64,000 nt of DNA from Qipengyuania atrilutea. GTDB taxonomy: Bacteria > Pseudomonadota > Alphaproteobacteria > Sphingomonadales > Sphingomonadaceae. The notes beneath the pieces were generated by a model. That model saw only the letters and a program-made list of their open reading frames with translations. It did not search any database and was not told where the DNA came from. Position 1 is the first letter of the stretch, and every line of letters starts with the position of its first letter. Position numbers and translations under genes: made by a program. The DNA is taken from the NCBI RefSeq assembly GCF_013370205.1, contig NZ_JABWGV010000001.1, forward strand, positions 372,001-436,000. Reading direction: 5' to 3'. Shown here one piece after another: positions 53,597 to 62,844 of this stretch.

Positions 53597-54172
53597 ATGG
53601 CCAAGAAACCGCAGGATGGCGAACCCATCATCATCAAGAAATACGCCAACCGCCGCCTCTACAACACGGGGACGTCGAGCTACATTACGCTCGACGATCT
53701 CTCGGCCATGGTGCGCGACAATGTCGAGTTTCAGGTGCTCGACGCGCGGACCGGAACCGACATCACCCATTCGATCCTGACGCAGATCATCATGGACGAG
53801 GAAGCGAGCGGCGAGCAGATGCTGCCGGTCAGCTTCTTGCGCCAGCTCATCGGCATGTACGGCAATTCGATGCAGTCGATGATGCCGCATTACCTCGAAG
53901 CCTCGATGGAGCATTTCCGCGCCAACCAGACGAAAATGCGCGAAGCTTTCGAACAGGGGTTGAGCGGTAATCCCTTCGCCAAGATCGCGGAAACGAACAT
54001 GGCGATGGTGCGCGCGGCGACCGCTGCATTCATGCCGCAAACCGGCGAGAAACCGAAGGAAGGCGCGCAGCAATCCGGCGATCCGTCGCCCGCTCCCTCG
54101 CAAGACGACATTGCCGCGCTGCGCGAGCAGATGGCCGTCATGCAGGAACGGCTCGACAAGCTTTCGAACTAG
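53597..54172 (+). CDS. phaR: Polyhydroxyalkanoate synthesis repressor PhaR
   Basis: A 191-residue PhaR. The N-terminal DNA-binding domain (KKYANRRLYNTGTSSYITLDDL near residue 15) and the PHB-accumulation domain (QIIMDEEASGEQMLPVSFLRQLI near 60) are characteristic. A Pro/Gln-rich linker and a short helix end it. PhaR represses phasin and its own genes until it binds nascent polyhydroxybutyrate granules. The ATG at 53597 is favoured over 53591 because the GGGG ribosome binding site lies at a better distance. No pha genes are in the window. Confidence 0.93.
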   Translation: MAKKPQDGEPIIIKKYANRRLYNTGTSSYITLDDLSAMVRDNVEFQVLDARTGTDITHSILTQIIMDEEASGEQMLPVSFLRQLIGMYGNSMQSMMPHYLEASMEHFRANQTKMREAFEQGLSGNPFAKIAETNMAMVRAATAAFMPQTGEKPKEGAQQSGDPSPAPSQDDIAALREQMAVMQERLDKLSN

Positions 54173-54227
54173 GCAAAGCTTGATCTGCCGGGGGCTGCCG
54201 CGATAGCGGCGCATCACCGCATTTTCC

Positions 54228-54248
54228 GCAGCGCAGGCTATGCGCTGC
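54228..54248 (+). terminator. Hairpin between phaR and proS
   Basis: A perfect 8-bp inverted repeat (54228-54235 and 54241-54248, 5-base loop) lies between the phaR stop and the proS start, with no T-run after it. A second smaller hairpin (GCCGC-GATA-GCGGC) is just upstream. It may be a terminator or a leader structure of proS. Confidence 0.35.
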
Positions 54249-54270
54249 CACCAGCACAGGACCGCAACCC

Positions 54271-55815
54271 TTGTTCAAGATCCGACACGCCCTTTCCGTC
54301 ACTCGCGAGGCCGACTTCGCTGCCTGGTATCAGGCGGTCATCGCTGAGGCCGATCTGGCCGAGGAATCGGGCGTGCGCGGCTGCATGGTCATCAAACCGT
54401 GGGGTTACGGCATCTGGGAGCGTATCCAGCGCCTGCTCGACGACCGGATCAAGGCGGCGGGGCACGAGAACTGCTATTTCCCGATCTTCATTCCGCTCGC
54501 CAATTTCGAGCGCGAGGCGAGCCACGTCGACGGCTTCGCCAAGGAAATGGCGGTCGTAACGCACCACCGGCTCATCGCGGGCGAGAACGGCGGGCTGATC
54601 CCCGATCCAGAAGCGAAACTGGAAGAACCGCTGATTGTGCGGCCCACTTCGGAAACCATCTTCGGTGATGCGATGGCGCGCTGGATCCAGAGCTGGCGCG
54701 ATCTGCCGCTGAAGCTCAACCAGTGGGCGAACGTGGTGCGCTGGGAAATGCGCACGCGGATGTTCCTGCGCACCAGCGAATTCCTGTGGCAGGAAGGGCA
54801 TACCGCGCACGCCGACGAGGCCGAGGCGAAAGAGCACACGCTCCGTATGCTCGAAGTGTACCGGGCCTGCGCCGAAGAAGATCTCGCGCTGCCGGTGATC
54901 GCGGGCGAAAAGCCCGAGCACGAGCGGTTTCCGGGCGCGGTCGAGACCTGGTCGATCGAAGCGATGATGCAGGACGGCAAGGCGCTGCAAGCGGGCACTT
55001 CGCATTACCTCGGCACGAATTTCTCCGAAGCGGCGGGCATCCAGTATCAGGACCGCGAGGGTCAGCAGACGTTCTGCCACACGACCAGCTGGGGCGTTTC
55101 GACCCGCATGGTCGGCGGCGTCATCATGACGCATGGCGACGACGACGGCCTGCGCGTGCCGCCCGCGATCGCGCCGCATCAGGTGGTGATCCTGCCGATG
55201 CTGCGCGACAAGCCGGAAGACGATGCGCTACTCGCTTACTGCGAGGAACTGCGCGCCTCGCTTGCCGGAAAGAGCGTATTGGGCGAGCCGCTGCGCGTGC
55301 TGCTCGACAAGCGCCACGGCAAGGCTGCGGCAAAGCGGTGGGACTGGGTGCGCAAGGGCGCGCCGCTAATTATCGAGGTTGGCGGCCGCGATATGGAGAA
55401 CGGCGTCGTCAGCCTGCTGCGGCGCGACGGATTGTGGGATGCGGAAAGCGGTAAACCTGCCTTCCAGACGCCGTCCAAAGAGAGCGCTGCTGGTGAGATA
55501 CCGGCGATGCTCGAAGACATGCAGCGCTCGATGCTCGGCGAAGCGCGCGACCGGCGCGAAGCGGCAATCACTCGCGGCGTCACCGAGTTTTCGGAGCTCG
55601 AGCGCATCTACGGAGGCGATGCGAAACACCCGGGCTGGACCGAAGTGCAGTGGTCGAAGCCGACCGGCGAGGCGCTCGAGAAGGTGGTCGAACGGCTCAA
55701 GGCCTTGAAGCTGACCGCGCGCAATGCGCCGATGGACGCAGAGCCCGCAAACGGCAGTTGCATCTTTACTGGCGAACCGGCGGTGGAGCGCATCCTGATC
55801 GCGCGCGCCTATTGA
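54271..55815 (+). CDS. proS: Prolyl-tRNA synthetase (short, archaeal/eukaryote-like type)
   Basis: A 514-residue class II ProRS of the short type that lacks the editing INS domain of the long bacterial form; such enzymes occur in many alphaproteobacteria. Conserved class II motifs include VRPTSETIFGDAM near residue 127, the RWEMRTRMFLRTSEFLWQEGHTAHA block near 155, and GGVIMTHGDDDGLRVPPAIAPHQVV near 285. The C-terminal anticodon-binding and zinc-like domains follow. The start is TTG at 54271 giving MFKIRHALS; no ATG in this frame precedes it. The codon choice may lower expression. Confidence 0.96.
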   Translation: MFKIRHALSVTREADFAAWYQAVIAEADLAEESGVRGCMVIKPWGYGIWERIQRLLDDRIKAAGHENCYFPIFIPLANFEREASHVDGFAKEMAVVTHHRLIAGENGGLIPDPEAKLEEPLIVRPTSETIFGDAMARWIQSWRDLPLKLNQWANVVRWEMRTRMFLRTSEFLWQEGHTAHADEAEAKEHTLRMLEVYRACAEEDLALPVIAGEKPEHERFPGAVETWSIEAMMQDGKALQAGTSHYLGTNFSEAAGIQYQDREGQQTFCHTTSWGVSTRMVGGVIMTHGDDDGLRVPPAIAPHQVVILPMLRDKPEDDALLAYCEELRASLAGKSVLGEPLRVLLDKRHGKAAAKRWDWVRKGAPLIIEVGGRDMENGVVSLLRRDGLWDAESGKPAFQTPSKESAAGEIPAMLEDMQRSMLGEARDRREAAITRGVTEFSELERIYGGDAKHPGWTEVQWSKPTGEALEKVVERLKALKLTARNAPMDAEPANGSCIFTGEPAVERILIARAY

Positions 55816-55862
55816 CCGGGCGCCGCCAGTAAGGGCGTGACAGCGTACCGGGCGCTCCCCAT

Positions 55863-58205
55863 ATGGCGCGCATGGTAAAACAGAACAACACACAAGGCCT
55901 GCCCTCGCGCGAGCAGGTGCTCGAACTGATCGAGACGTCCGACAAAGTTATCGGCAAGCGCGAAATTGCGAAGGCGTTCGGCATCAAGGGGCAAGAGAAG
56001 ATCGCCCTCAAGAAGCTGCTCAAGGACATGGCCGAGGAAGGCCTGATCGACGGCAAGAAGACCGCCTTCACCCGCATGGGCGGCGTGCCGAAAGTAACCG
56101 TCCTGTCGGTCGCGGAGATCGAGGACGGCGAGGCCTTCGCGGTCCCGGAAAACTGGGAAGCCGACAGCGGCAAGGCTCCGCCGCGTCTGCTCGTGATTGA
56201 GGGCAAGCCGGGCGGCAAGGGGAAGGGAAAGGGCGGCAAGTCGCGCATTCCCGCGCTGAAGGTCGGCGACCGGATCCTCGCGCGTACCGAGGAAACCGGC
56301 CGCGGGTGGACCGCGCACCCGATGAAGAAGTTGCCCGCGAAGAACGAGGCGCTGATGGGCGTCGTCGAACTCGACGGCTCGGGCAAGCCTTGGCTCGCGC
56401 CGGTCGACAAGAAGGTGCGCAACTCCTCGCCCATTTCCGATCTCGGCAATGCGGAAGAAGGGCAACTCGTCCTTGCGGAGGCTACCGGGCGCTCGCGCAA
56501 AACGGGCGTGAAGGTCACAGAGGTGCTCGGCGATCCGCTCGCGCCCAAGAGCTTCAGCCTGATCGCGATCGAGAAGCACGGCATCCCGCACGTCTTTCCG
56601 GACGCCGCGATCGAGGAAGCGGAGCGCGCGGCGAAGCTGCCGGTCACGGCCGACAAGCGCGAGGACTTGCGCCACCTGCCGATCGTCGCGATCGATCCGG
56701 CGGATGCTCGCGACCACGACGATGCGATCTGGGCGCAGCCCGACGGAGAGGGCGGTTTCGAGGCGCTGGTCGCGATTGCCGACGTGTCCTATTACGCCCG
56801 GCCGGGCGGGGCGCTCGACCGCGAAGCGCGCAAGCGCGGCAATTCGGTCTATTTCCCCGACCGCGTGGTCCCCATGCTGCCCGAAGTGCTGAGCGCGGAC
56901 GTCTGCTCGCTGCGCGAAGGCGAGGACCGGGCGGCGATGGCGTGTCACCTCAAAATTTCCAAGGACGGCGCGATCCGCGACTGGCGCTTTACCCGCGCCA
57001 TCGTCCGCATCGATCAGGTCATCGCTTACGAAGATGCGCAAGCGAAAGTCGACGACGGCAGCGCGCCGGACAATCTCAAGCACCTGTGGTCGTGCTGGAA
57101 GGCTCTGGCAAAGGCGCGGGCGGCACGCGAACCGCTCGATCTCGATCTGCCCGAACGCCGGGTGATGCTGGACGAGGATGGGCGCATCAAGGAAATCGCG
57201 GTGCGCGAAAGGCTCGATGCGCACCGAGTGGTCGAGGATTTCATGATCGCCGCCAATGTCGCGGCGGCGAAGGCGCTTGAAGCGAAGAACGCGCCGGTCG
57301 TCTACCGCGTGCATGAGACGCCGAGCCGCGAGAAGCTGATCGCGCTACGCGAATATCTCGAAACGCTGGGCCGCAAGCTGGCGCTGGGGCAAGTCATCAA
57401 GCCCGAACTGTTCAACCGGATGCTGGCCGGGATAGACGACGAGGCGAACCGCGCGCAGCTTATGGAAGCCGTGCTTCGCACGCAGACGCAGGCCTATTAC
57501 GGGCCGGGCAATCTGGGCCACTTCGGCCTCGCACTCGGCAGCTATGCGCATTTCACCTCGCCCATCCGGCGCTACGCCGACCTCTTGGTTCACCGCTCAT
57601 TGGTCGACAGCTACAATCTCGAACAGGCGAAGCCGAAGCAGGACGTGCCGCCTGCAAGCGGACTGTCGGACAAGGACAAGGCGGACCTCGGCAAGATCGC
57701 CGACGCCATCAGCAAGACCGAGCGGCGCGCGATGGAGGCGGAGCGCGACACCATCGACCGCTACGTCGCGGCTTGGCTCGCGAGCCGCGTGGGAGAGACG
57801 TTCGATACGCGCATCACCGGAGTCCAGTCCTTCGGCTTCTTCGCGACGATCGAAGGGCTGGGCGGCGACGGCCTCGTACCCGTATCGACGCTCGGCAGCG
57901 ATTACTTCCGGTACGATGAAACCGCGCAGTCGCTCATCGGTGACCGGACGGGTACGAGTTACACTGTCGGTGACCGGCTGAAGCTGAAGCTGGCCGAATC
58001 GAACGCCCTGACTGGCGCGCTCAAGTTCGAGGTGCCGGACGAAGGCGGCAGCAAGGTCGAATCGCGCGGGGGCAAGGGCAGTCCGCGGCGCTCTTCGGGC
58101 GGCGACAGATCAAGTAACAAACCCGGCCAAAAGCCCAGGCACAAGCAGGGCAAACGCGGGCGTCCGGGCAACATCCGGCACCAGTCGCGCAAGAAGGGTG
58201 GCTGA
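55863..58205 (+). CDS. rnr: Ribonuclease R
   Basis: A 780-residue processive 3'-5' exoribonuclease. After an N-terminal helix-turn-helix-like part and cold-shock domains, the RNB catalytic domain starts near residue 270 with the metal-binding DPADARDHDDAIW (several Asp) and includes HFTSPIRRYADLLVHR near 563. An S1 domain follows near 640. The last 50 residues are Lys/Arg/Gly/Ser rich, the basic tail used by RNase R to unwind structured RNA. Complete. The first ATG is at 55863, with a second nine bases on. Confidence 0.96.
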   Translation: MARMVKQNNTQGLPSREQVLELIETSDKVIGKREIAKAFGIKGQEKIALKKLLKDMAEEGLIDGKKTAFTRMGGVPKVTVLSVAEIEDGEAFAVPENWEADSGKAPPRLLVIEGKPGGKGKGKGGKSRIPALKVGDRILARTEETGRGWTAHPMKKLPAKNEALMGVVELDGSGKPWLAPVDKKVRNSSPISDLGNAEEGQLVLAEATGRSRKTGVKVTEVLGDPLAPKSFSLIAIEKHGIPHVFPDAAIEEAERAAKLPVTADKREDLRHLPIVAIDPADARDHDDAIWAQPDGEGGFEALVAIADVSYYARPGGALDREARKRGNSVYFPDRVVPMLPEVLSADVCSLREGEDRAAMACHLKISKDGAIRDWRFTRAIVRIDQVIAYEDAQAKVDDGSAPDNLKHLWSCWKALAKARAAREPLDLDLPERRVMLDEDGRIKEIAVRERLDAHRVVEDFMIAANVAAAKALEAKNAPVVYRVHETPSREKLIALREYLETLGRKLALGQVIKPELFNRMLAGIDDEANRAQLMEAVLRTQTQAYYGPGNLGHFGLALGSYAHFTSPIRRYADLLVHRSLVDSYNLEQAKPKQDVPPASGLSDKDKADLGKIADAISKTERRAMEAERDTIDRYVAAWLASRVGETFDTRITGVQSFGFFATIEGLGGDGLVPVSTLGSDYFRYDETAQSLIGDRTGTSYTVGDRLKLKLAESNALTGALKFEVPDEGGSKVESRGGKGSPRRSSGGDRSSNKPGQKPRHKQGKRGRPGNIRHQSRKKGG

Positions 58206-58259
58206 TTACCGGAACGTGCGCGGGCATCACCCATTGGTTCGGCAAAGGAGAAACCGACC

Positions 58260-58775
58260 ATGCTGATACCCGGACAGAAAACGCCCGCTCTCGAATTGCC
58301 GCTGACGATCGAGGCGCGCTTTGCCCTTGCCGACCAGTCGCCTGAAAATTTCACGATGCTGGTTTTCTACCGCGGCAAGCATTGTCCGATCTGCAAGAAG
58401 TCGCTCGAAGAACTGGCCGGAAAGCTCGACGACTTCAGCAAGGCGGGCGTCAATGTCTTCAGCGTCTCGATGGACGACGAAGAGCGCGCAATGGTGATCG
58501 ACAGCGACTGGGCGACCGGCGACGTGCCGCTGGCCTACGATCTCAGCGAAGATCAGGCGCGCGAATGGGGCCTGTATATCTCGGAAGGGCGCGAGGACAG
58601 CGAGGAACCCGCGAAGTTCTCCGAACCGGCGGTGTTCCTGATCCGCCCGGACGGCACGCTGTACTCGGCGCATATCCAGAGCGTGCCGTTCGCTCGGCCG
58701 CAGTTCGACGACCTGCTCGATGCAGTCAAGTTCGTGACGGAGAAAGACTACCCTGCACGCGGCACGCTGACCTGA
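58260..58775 (+). CDS. Peroxiredoxin-like AhpC/TSA protein
   Basis: A 171-residue thioredoxin-fold protein of the AhpC/TSA group. The active-site motif HCPICKK holds C42 and C45 (CxxC), more like a thioredoxin-type redox centre than the single peroxidatic Cys of typical 2-Cys peroxiredoxins. A conserved Arg is present in [10 protein letters not shown], as in the family. No signal peptide is visible. AAAGGAG precedes the ATG. Probably a cytoplasmic thiol peroxidase or reductase; its stop is four bases from the convergent universal stress gene. Confidence 0.82.
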   Translation: MLIPGQKTPALELPLTIEARFALADQSPENFTMLVFYRGKHCPICKKSLEELAGKLDDFSKAGVNVFSVSMDDEERAMVIDSDWATGDVPLAYDLSEDQAREWGLYISEGREDSEEPAKFSEPAVFLIRPDGTLYSAHIQSVPFARPQFDDLLDAVKFVTEKDYPARGTLT

Positions 58776-58779
58776 TCGG

Positions 58780-59232
58780 TCAGGCGAGCGCGTCGATCTG
58801 CTCGGTCGTGAGAGCGCCGGGCACGATGTAGAGCGGGCAGGGCATCCGCGCCGCGCCGCTGGTGAAATACGTCACGAGCGGTCCTGCTCCGTTCTCGCTC
58901 GATGCGCCAAGGACCAGGGCGGCAATATCCTTGTGGTCTTCGAGGTAGGACTTGATGGCCGCGAGCGGATCGCCGGTCCTGACGGCGATGGTGGGCCGCT
59001 TGCCGTGTTCGGCGAAGATATTACCCGCCTCGCTGTTCGCCATGACTTCGGCGCGGTCCTTCGCCTCTTGTTCGATCGTCGCCTGCACCCCGCCGAACGC
59101 GTTGAAATTGTTCTGCGGGACGAGCGCCAGAATATGGACTGCCCCGCCCGTTCGTGCGGCGCGCAGCGCGGCGAAACGAAGCGCACGCTTCGCTTCGGCC
59201 GTCTCGTCCATCACCACCATATAGATGCGCAT
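58780..59232 (-). CDS. Universal stress protein (UspA family)
   Basis: A 150-residue single-domain Usp. The nucleotide-binding pattern near the end reads [15 protein letters not shown] (G-x2-G-x9-G(S/T)-like), and the N-terminal strand is [16 protein letters not shown]. It is of the small, ATP-binding type that modulates stress survival. It is convergent with the peroxiredoxin-like gene and divergent from pdhC. No EcfG-type promoter is seen before it. Confidence 0.88.
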   Translation of the reverse strand: MRIYMVVMDETAEAKRALRFAALRAARTGGAVHILALVPQNNFNAFGGVQATIEQEAKDRAEVMANSEAGNIFAEHGKRPTIAVRTGDPLAAIKSYLEDHKDIAALVLGASSENGAGPLVTYFTSGAARMPCPLYIVPGALTTEQIDALA

Positions 59233-59364
59233 CGGGTTTGCCCTCTCGCTTTTGCGCGCCGGTATCCGCTGAAAACGAATTCAGCGCAAGGTGCTTGCCC
59301 GGCGGCGGCATTTTCGCCAGAGAAGCCTCGCAGTTTCCGTAAGGTAAGGGATACGACGCCAGAC

Positions 59365-60741
59365 ATGCCGATCGCCATCAAGATGCCCGCCCTCTCGCCC
59401 ACCATGGAGGAGGGGACGCTTGCCAAATGGCTCGTGAAAGTCGGCGACAAGGTCGAATCCGGCGACATCATGGCGGAGATAGAGACCGACAAGGCGACGA
59501 TGGAATTCGAGGCGGTGGACGAGGGTACGATCGCCGCGATCGAGGTCGAGGAAGGCACCGAGAACGTCAAGGTCGGCGATGTGATCGCGGTGCTCGCCGA
59601 AGAGGGCGAGGATGTCGAGGAGGCGGCCAAATCTGGAGGCAGTTCTTCGGATAGCACTTCTGGCAAGGGCGATACGACAAGCGAAAACTCGGCAAAGGCC
59701 GACGGGGTCTCGGACGAACCCGCGAAGGCGCAGCCGCGTGCCAGCGCCGACCCGCAGGCTAGCCCCGAACCGTCCGCGAAACCGGAGACTTCCGCCGGAC
59801 CCGCACCGAAGGCCGATGGCGAACGGATCATTGCTTCGCCGCTCGCTCGCCGGATCGCGGAACAGAAGGGCGTCGATCTCGCGGCCGTCGAGGGCAGCGG
59901 CCCCAACGGCCGGATCGTGAAAGCCGATGTGGAAGGTGCAGAGCCGGGCAAGGCCAGCGCAACCAAGACGGCAACGCCCGAAGCGGAAGCCGAAGTGCCC
60001 GAGCACACGCCCGCTCCGACGGCCAGCGCGGCGAAGGTGCCCGACTTCGGCATTCCGTATGAGGCGGAAAAGCTGAACAATGTCCGCAAGACGATCGCGC
60101 GCCGCCTGACCGAAGCGAAGCAGACGATCCCGCATATCTACCTCACCGTGGACGTGCGGCTCGATCCGCTCTTGAAGCTGCGCAGCGAACTTAATGCGGC
60201 GCTCGAAGCGCAAGGCGTCAAGCTGTCGGTCAACGACCTCCTCATCAAGGCACTGGCCAAGGCGCTAATCGCCGTGCCGAAGTGTAACGTCAGCTTCGCG
60301 GGCGAGGAACTGCGCAAGTTCTCGCGTGCCGACGTATCGGTCGCGGTCGCGGCACCCAGCGGTCTCATCACGCCGATCATCGTCGATGCAGGCAACAAGG
60401 CCATTTCCAGCATCTCGACCGAGATGAAGGAACTGGCGGGCAAGGCACGCGACGGCAAGCTGCAACCGCACGAATATCAGGGCGGCACGGCCAGCCTCTC
60501 GAACCTCGGCATGTTCGGCATCAAGCAGTTCGATGCCGTCATCAACCCGCCGCAGGGCATGATCCTGGCGGTGGGTGCAGGCGAGAAGCGGCCCTACGTG
60601 GTCGACGGCGCGCTCGACGTCGCGACCGTGATGAGCGCGACCGGCAGTTTCGACCACCGCGCCATCGACGGCGCTGACGGCGCAGAACTGATGAAAGTGT
60701 TCAAGGAACTAGTCGAGGCACCGCTCGGCCTGGTGGCGTAA
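59365..60741 (+). CDS. pdhC: Pyruvate dehydrogenase E2, dihydrolipoamide acetyltransferase
   Basis: A 458-residue PDH E2. The lipoyl domain carries the lipoylated K43 in TDKATMEF. A long Ala/Pro/Ser/Lys-rich linker follows, then the E3/E1-binding peripheral-subunit domain near residue 155 ([16 protein letters not shown]), a second linker, and the catalytic domain ending in [15 protein letters not shown], with the HxxxDG active site. It transfers acetyl groups to CoA. The start at 59365 gives the family N-terminus. The E1 genes are not adjacent; upstream is a stress gene on the other strand. Confidence 0.96.
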   Translation: MPIAIKMPALSPTMEEGTLAKWLVKVGDKVESGDIMAEIETDKATMEFEAVDEGTIAAIEVEEGTENVKVGDVIAVLAEEGEDVEEAAKSGGSSSDSTSGKGDTTSENSAKADGVSDEPAKAQPRASADPQASPEPSAKPETSAGPAPKADGERIIASPLARRIAEQKGVDLAAVEGSGPNGRIVKADVEGAEPGKASATKTATPEAEAEVPEHTPAPTASAAKVPDFGIPYEAEKLNNVRKTIARRLTEAKQTIPHIYLTVDVRLDPLLKLRSELNAALEAQGVKLSVNDLLIKALAKALIAVPKCNVSFAGEELRKFSRADVSVAVAAPSGLITPIIVDAGNKAISSISTEMKELAGKARDGKLQPHEYQGGTASLSNLGMFGIKQFDAVINPPQGMILAVGAGEKRPYVVDGALDVATVMSATGSFDHRAIDGADGAELMKVFKELVEAPLGLVA

Positions 60742-60911
60742 AGCATTGTCCTACTGCGGACGGTCTGTGCCATCCGGACTGAATGACCTGGCTCCATTCT
60801 TTCGCTCCGAATTACGCTTTCAGCGCGGCCTGCGCGCGCGCCTTCTTTCTTCTCTTTGGACCGTGTTCCTTGTGTTCCATCCTGTAGGACTATCCGAAAG
60901 GTAATCCCGTA
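60742..60911. other. 170-base intergenic gap between pdhC and lpdA
   Basis: This gap holds a pyrimidine-rich stretch (60840-60880) and, on the minus strand, a 22-codon ORF (60812-60880) that would encode a small Lys/Arg-rich peptide. No ribosome binding site at a sensible distance precedes it. No convincing promoter, terminator or RNA fold was found. A separate promoter for lpdA could lie here. Confidence 0.35.
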
Positions 60912-62324
60912 ATGTCAGCAAGTTACGACGTCATCGTTCTCGGCTCCGGACCCGGCGGCTACGTAGCCGCGATCCGCGCTTCGCAGCTCGGACTGAAGAC
61001 TGCCATCGTCGAGCGCGAACTGCTAGGCGGCATCTGTCTCAATTGGGGCTGTATCCCGACCAAGGCGCTGCTGCGCTCGGCGGAGATCCTGCATTATGCG
61101 CAGCACGCGAAAGACTACGGACTGAAGATCGCGGGCACGATCGAGGCCGACTTGGACGCGGTGGTAAAGCGTAGCCGCGGCGTTGCGAAGCAGCTCAATC
61201 AGGGCGTTACGCATCTGATGAAGAAGAACAAAATCACGGTGCATATGGGCGAGGGCACGCTGACCGGCCCGACCTCGCTGACCGTGAAAGGTGAGTCGGG
61301 CGAGGAAAAGCTCACCGCCAAGCACATCATCGTCGCCACCGGCGCGCGCGCCCGCGACCTGCCGTTCGGAAAGGCTGACGGCGAGCGCATTTGGACCTAC
61401 CGCCACGCGATGACGCCGAAGGAAATGCCGAAGAAGCTGCTCGTCATCGGTAGCGGCGCGATCGGTATCGAGTTCGCCAGCTTCTACAACGACATGGGCG
61501 CGGAAGTGACCGTGGTGGAAATGCTCGACCGGATCGTGCCGGTGGAGGACAAGGATGTCTCCGTTTTCCTCGAGAAGAACCTGACGAAGCAGGGCATGAC
61601 GATCATGACCGGCGCGGGTGTCGAGGACATCAAGACGGACGCAAGCGGTGTGAAGGCCAAGATCAAGGGCAAGGACGGCAAGGTCACCGAACAGGAGTTC
61701 ACGCACTGCATCGTCGCCATCGGCATCGTCCCCAATACGGAGAACATCGGTGCGGACAAGCTGACCGAAATGGACCGCGGCTTTATCCAAGTGGACGATT
61801 ACGGCCGGACCAAGTCCAAGGGGCTGTGGGCGATCGGCGACTGCACGCCGGGACCGTGGCTGGCGCACAAGGCCAGCCACGAGGGCGTGACGACCGCCGA
61901 AGCGATCGCGCAGGAACTCGGCAACAAGAACGTCCACCCGCATCCGCTTAACCGCGACGCCATTCCGGGCTGTACCTACTGTCACCCGCAGATCGCGAGC
62001 GTCGGCCTTACGGAAGCTAAGGCGAAGGAAGCGGGCTACGAGATAAAGACCGGCATCTTCCCCTTCATCGGCAACGGCAAGGCGATTGCGCTCGGCGAAG
62101 CGGAAGGTTTCACCAAGACAGTGTTCGACGCGAAGACCGGCGAGCTTCTCGGCGCGCATATGGTTGGCGCTGAAGTGACCGAGATGATCCAGGGCTACGT
62201 CATCGGCAAGACACTCGAGACGACCGAAGCCGAACTGATGCAGACCGTGTTCCCGCATCCGACGATCTCCGAATCGATGCACGAAAGCGTGCTCGCGAGT
62301 TACGGAAAGGCGTTGCACATCTGA
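60912..62324 (+). CDS. lpdA: Dihydrolipoyl dehydrogenase
   Basis: A 470-residue E3 flavoprotein that reoxidises dihydrolipoamide in PDH and related complexes. FAD-binding GSGPGGYVAA near residue 11, redox-active C42 and C47 (GGICLNWGC), the NAD(P) loop GSGAIGIEF near 180, and the catalytic FPHPTISE near 450 are present. It pairs with pdhC; the 170-base gap suggests either one long operon or a separate promoter. A 13-bp hairpin (62331-62362) follows the stop. Confidence 0.97.
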   Translation: MSASYDVIVLGSGPGGYVAAIRASQLGLKTAIVERELLGGICLNWGCIPTKALLRSAEILHYAQHAKDYGLKIAGTIEADLDAVVKRSRGVAKQLNQGVTHLMKKNKITVHMGEGTLTGPTSLTVKGESGEEKLTAKHIIVATGARARDLPFGKADGERIWTYRHAMTPKEMPKKLLVIGSGAIGIEFASFYNDMGAEVTVVEMLDRIVPVEDKDVSVFLEKNLTKQGMTIMTGAGVEDIKTDASGVKAKIKGKDGKVTEQEFTHCIVAIGIVPNTENIGADKLTEMDRGFIQVDDYGRTKSKGLWAIGDCTPGPWLAHKASHEGVTTAEAIAQELGNKNVHPHPLNRDAIPGCTYCHPQIASVGLTEAKAKEAGYEIKTGIFPFIGNGKAIALGEAEGFTKTVFDAKTGELLGAHMVGAEVTEMIQGYVIGKTLETTEAELMQTVFPHPTISESMHESVLASYGKALHI

Positions 62325-62330
62325 AACGGG

Positions 62331-62362
62331 CGAGCGGTATGGCGCTGTCCGCCATCCGCTCG
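62331..62362 (+). terminator. Hairpin after lpdA
   Basis: A 13-bp inverted repeat with one bulged T (62331-62344 and 62350-62362, 5-base loop) lies just after the lpdA stop. It has no T-run. It fits a terminator position. Confidence 0.45.
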
Positions 62363-62422
62363 TCGCAAACGCGGGAAACCGCCAAGGCTTCAGGGCGTTA
62401 ACCCTATTATAGGAGAGACGCC

Positions 62423-62635
62423 ATGGAATACGAAATTAGCGATCAGCCGCAGGGCGGACGCGATGCTTTGGAAGCCGATCGTACTGCCGGTCTTCCCGGT
62501 TACGAAGATGGGTTGAACAATGAGTCTTCGGTCGATGCGGAAGACTACCCCGAGGATGAGCGCGAAGATGCATCGCTCGTGCAAAAGAACAAGAAGCGCG
62601 AAGCGGAGAAATCGGCGGAGAAGCAGCCGAGCTGA
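62423..62635 (+). CDS. Small acidic hypothetical protein
   Basis: A 70-residue, highly charged protein: an acidic middle (EDYPEDEREDAS) and a basic Lys-rich end (KNKKREAEKSAEK). It has no hydrophobic segment and no family I recognise, and is probably disordered. A good ribosome binding site (AGGAGAG, six bases before the ATG) supports it as a real gene. Upstream lies GTTAACCCTATTAT, AT-rich and possibly promoter-like. Function unknown. Confidence 0.6.
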   Translation: MEYEISDQPQGGRDALEADRTAGLPGYEDGLNNESSVDAEDYPEDEREDASLVQKNKKREAEKSAEKQPS

Positions 62636-62651
62636 CCATCGCTGGGAAAGG

Positions 62652-62741
62652 TGGCGGACAGGGTGGGATTCGAACCCACGAAGGGCTTGCACCCTTGCCG
62701 GTTTTCAAGACCGGTGCATTCAACCGCTCTGCCACCTGTCC
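62652..62741 (-). tRNA. tRNA-Ser (anticodon UGA)
   Basis: A 90-base tRNA on the minus strand including an encoded CCA end. The acceptor stem GGACAGG (62735-62741) pairs with 62656-62662; the anticodon loop CTTGAAA gives anticodon TGA, read as Ser for UCA and other UCN codons. The long variable arm typical of tRNA-Ser and the TTCGAAT T-loop are present. It is the only RNA gene I can call with confidence here. Confidence 0.95.
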
Positions 62742-62844
62742 GCGCGCTCGCTGCGCTAGGGAAGCTGGCGCGGTTTGTCACGGGGGTAAGATCGACGGCA
62801 CAAAAATCACTTGCGGTTCAGAGGCGATCTGACATTTGAGAACC

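Noticed and set aside
55809-57314. 501-codon minus-strand ORF opposite rnr
   Set aside because: Shadow; the plus strand encodes a complete RNase R.
60865-60877. GTTC-N5-GTTC as a second LexA box
   Set aside because: The spacing is five, not seven, and it is not placed at a likely promoter.
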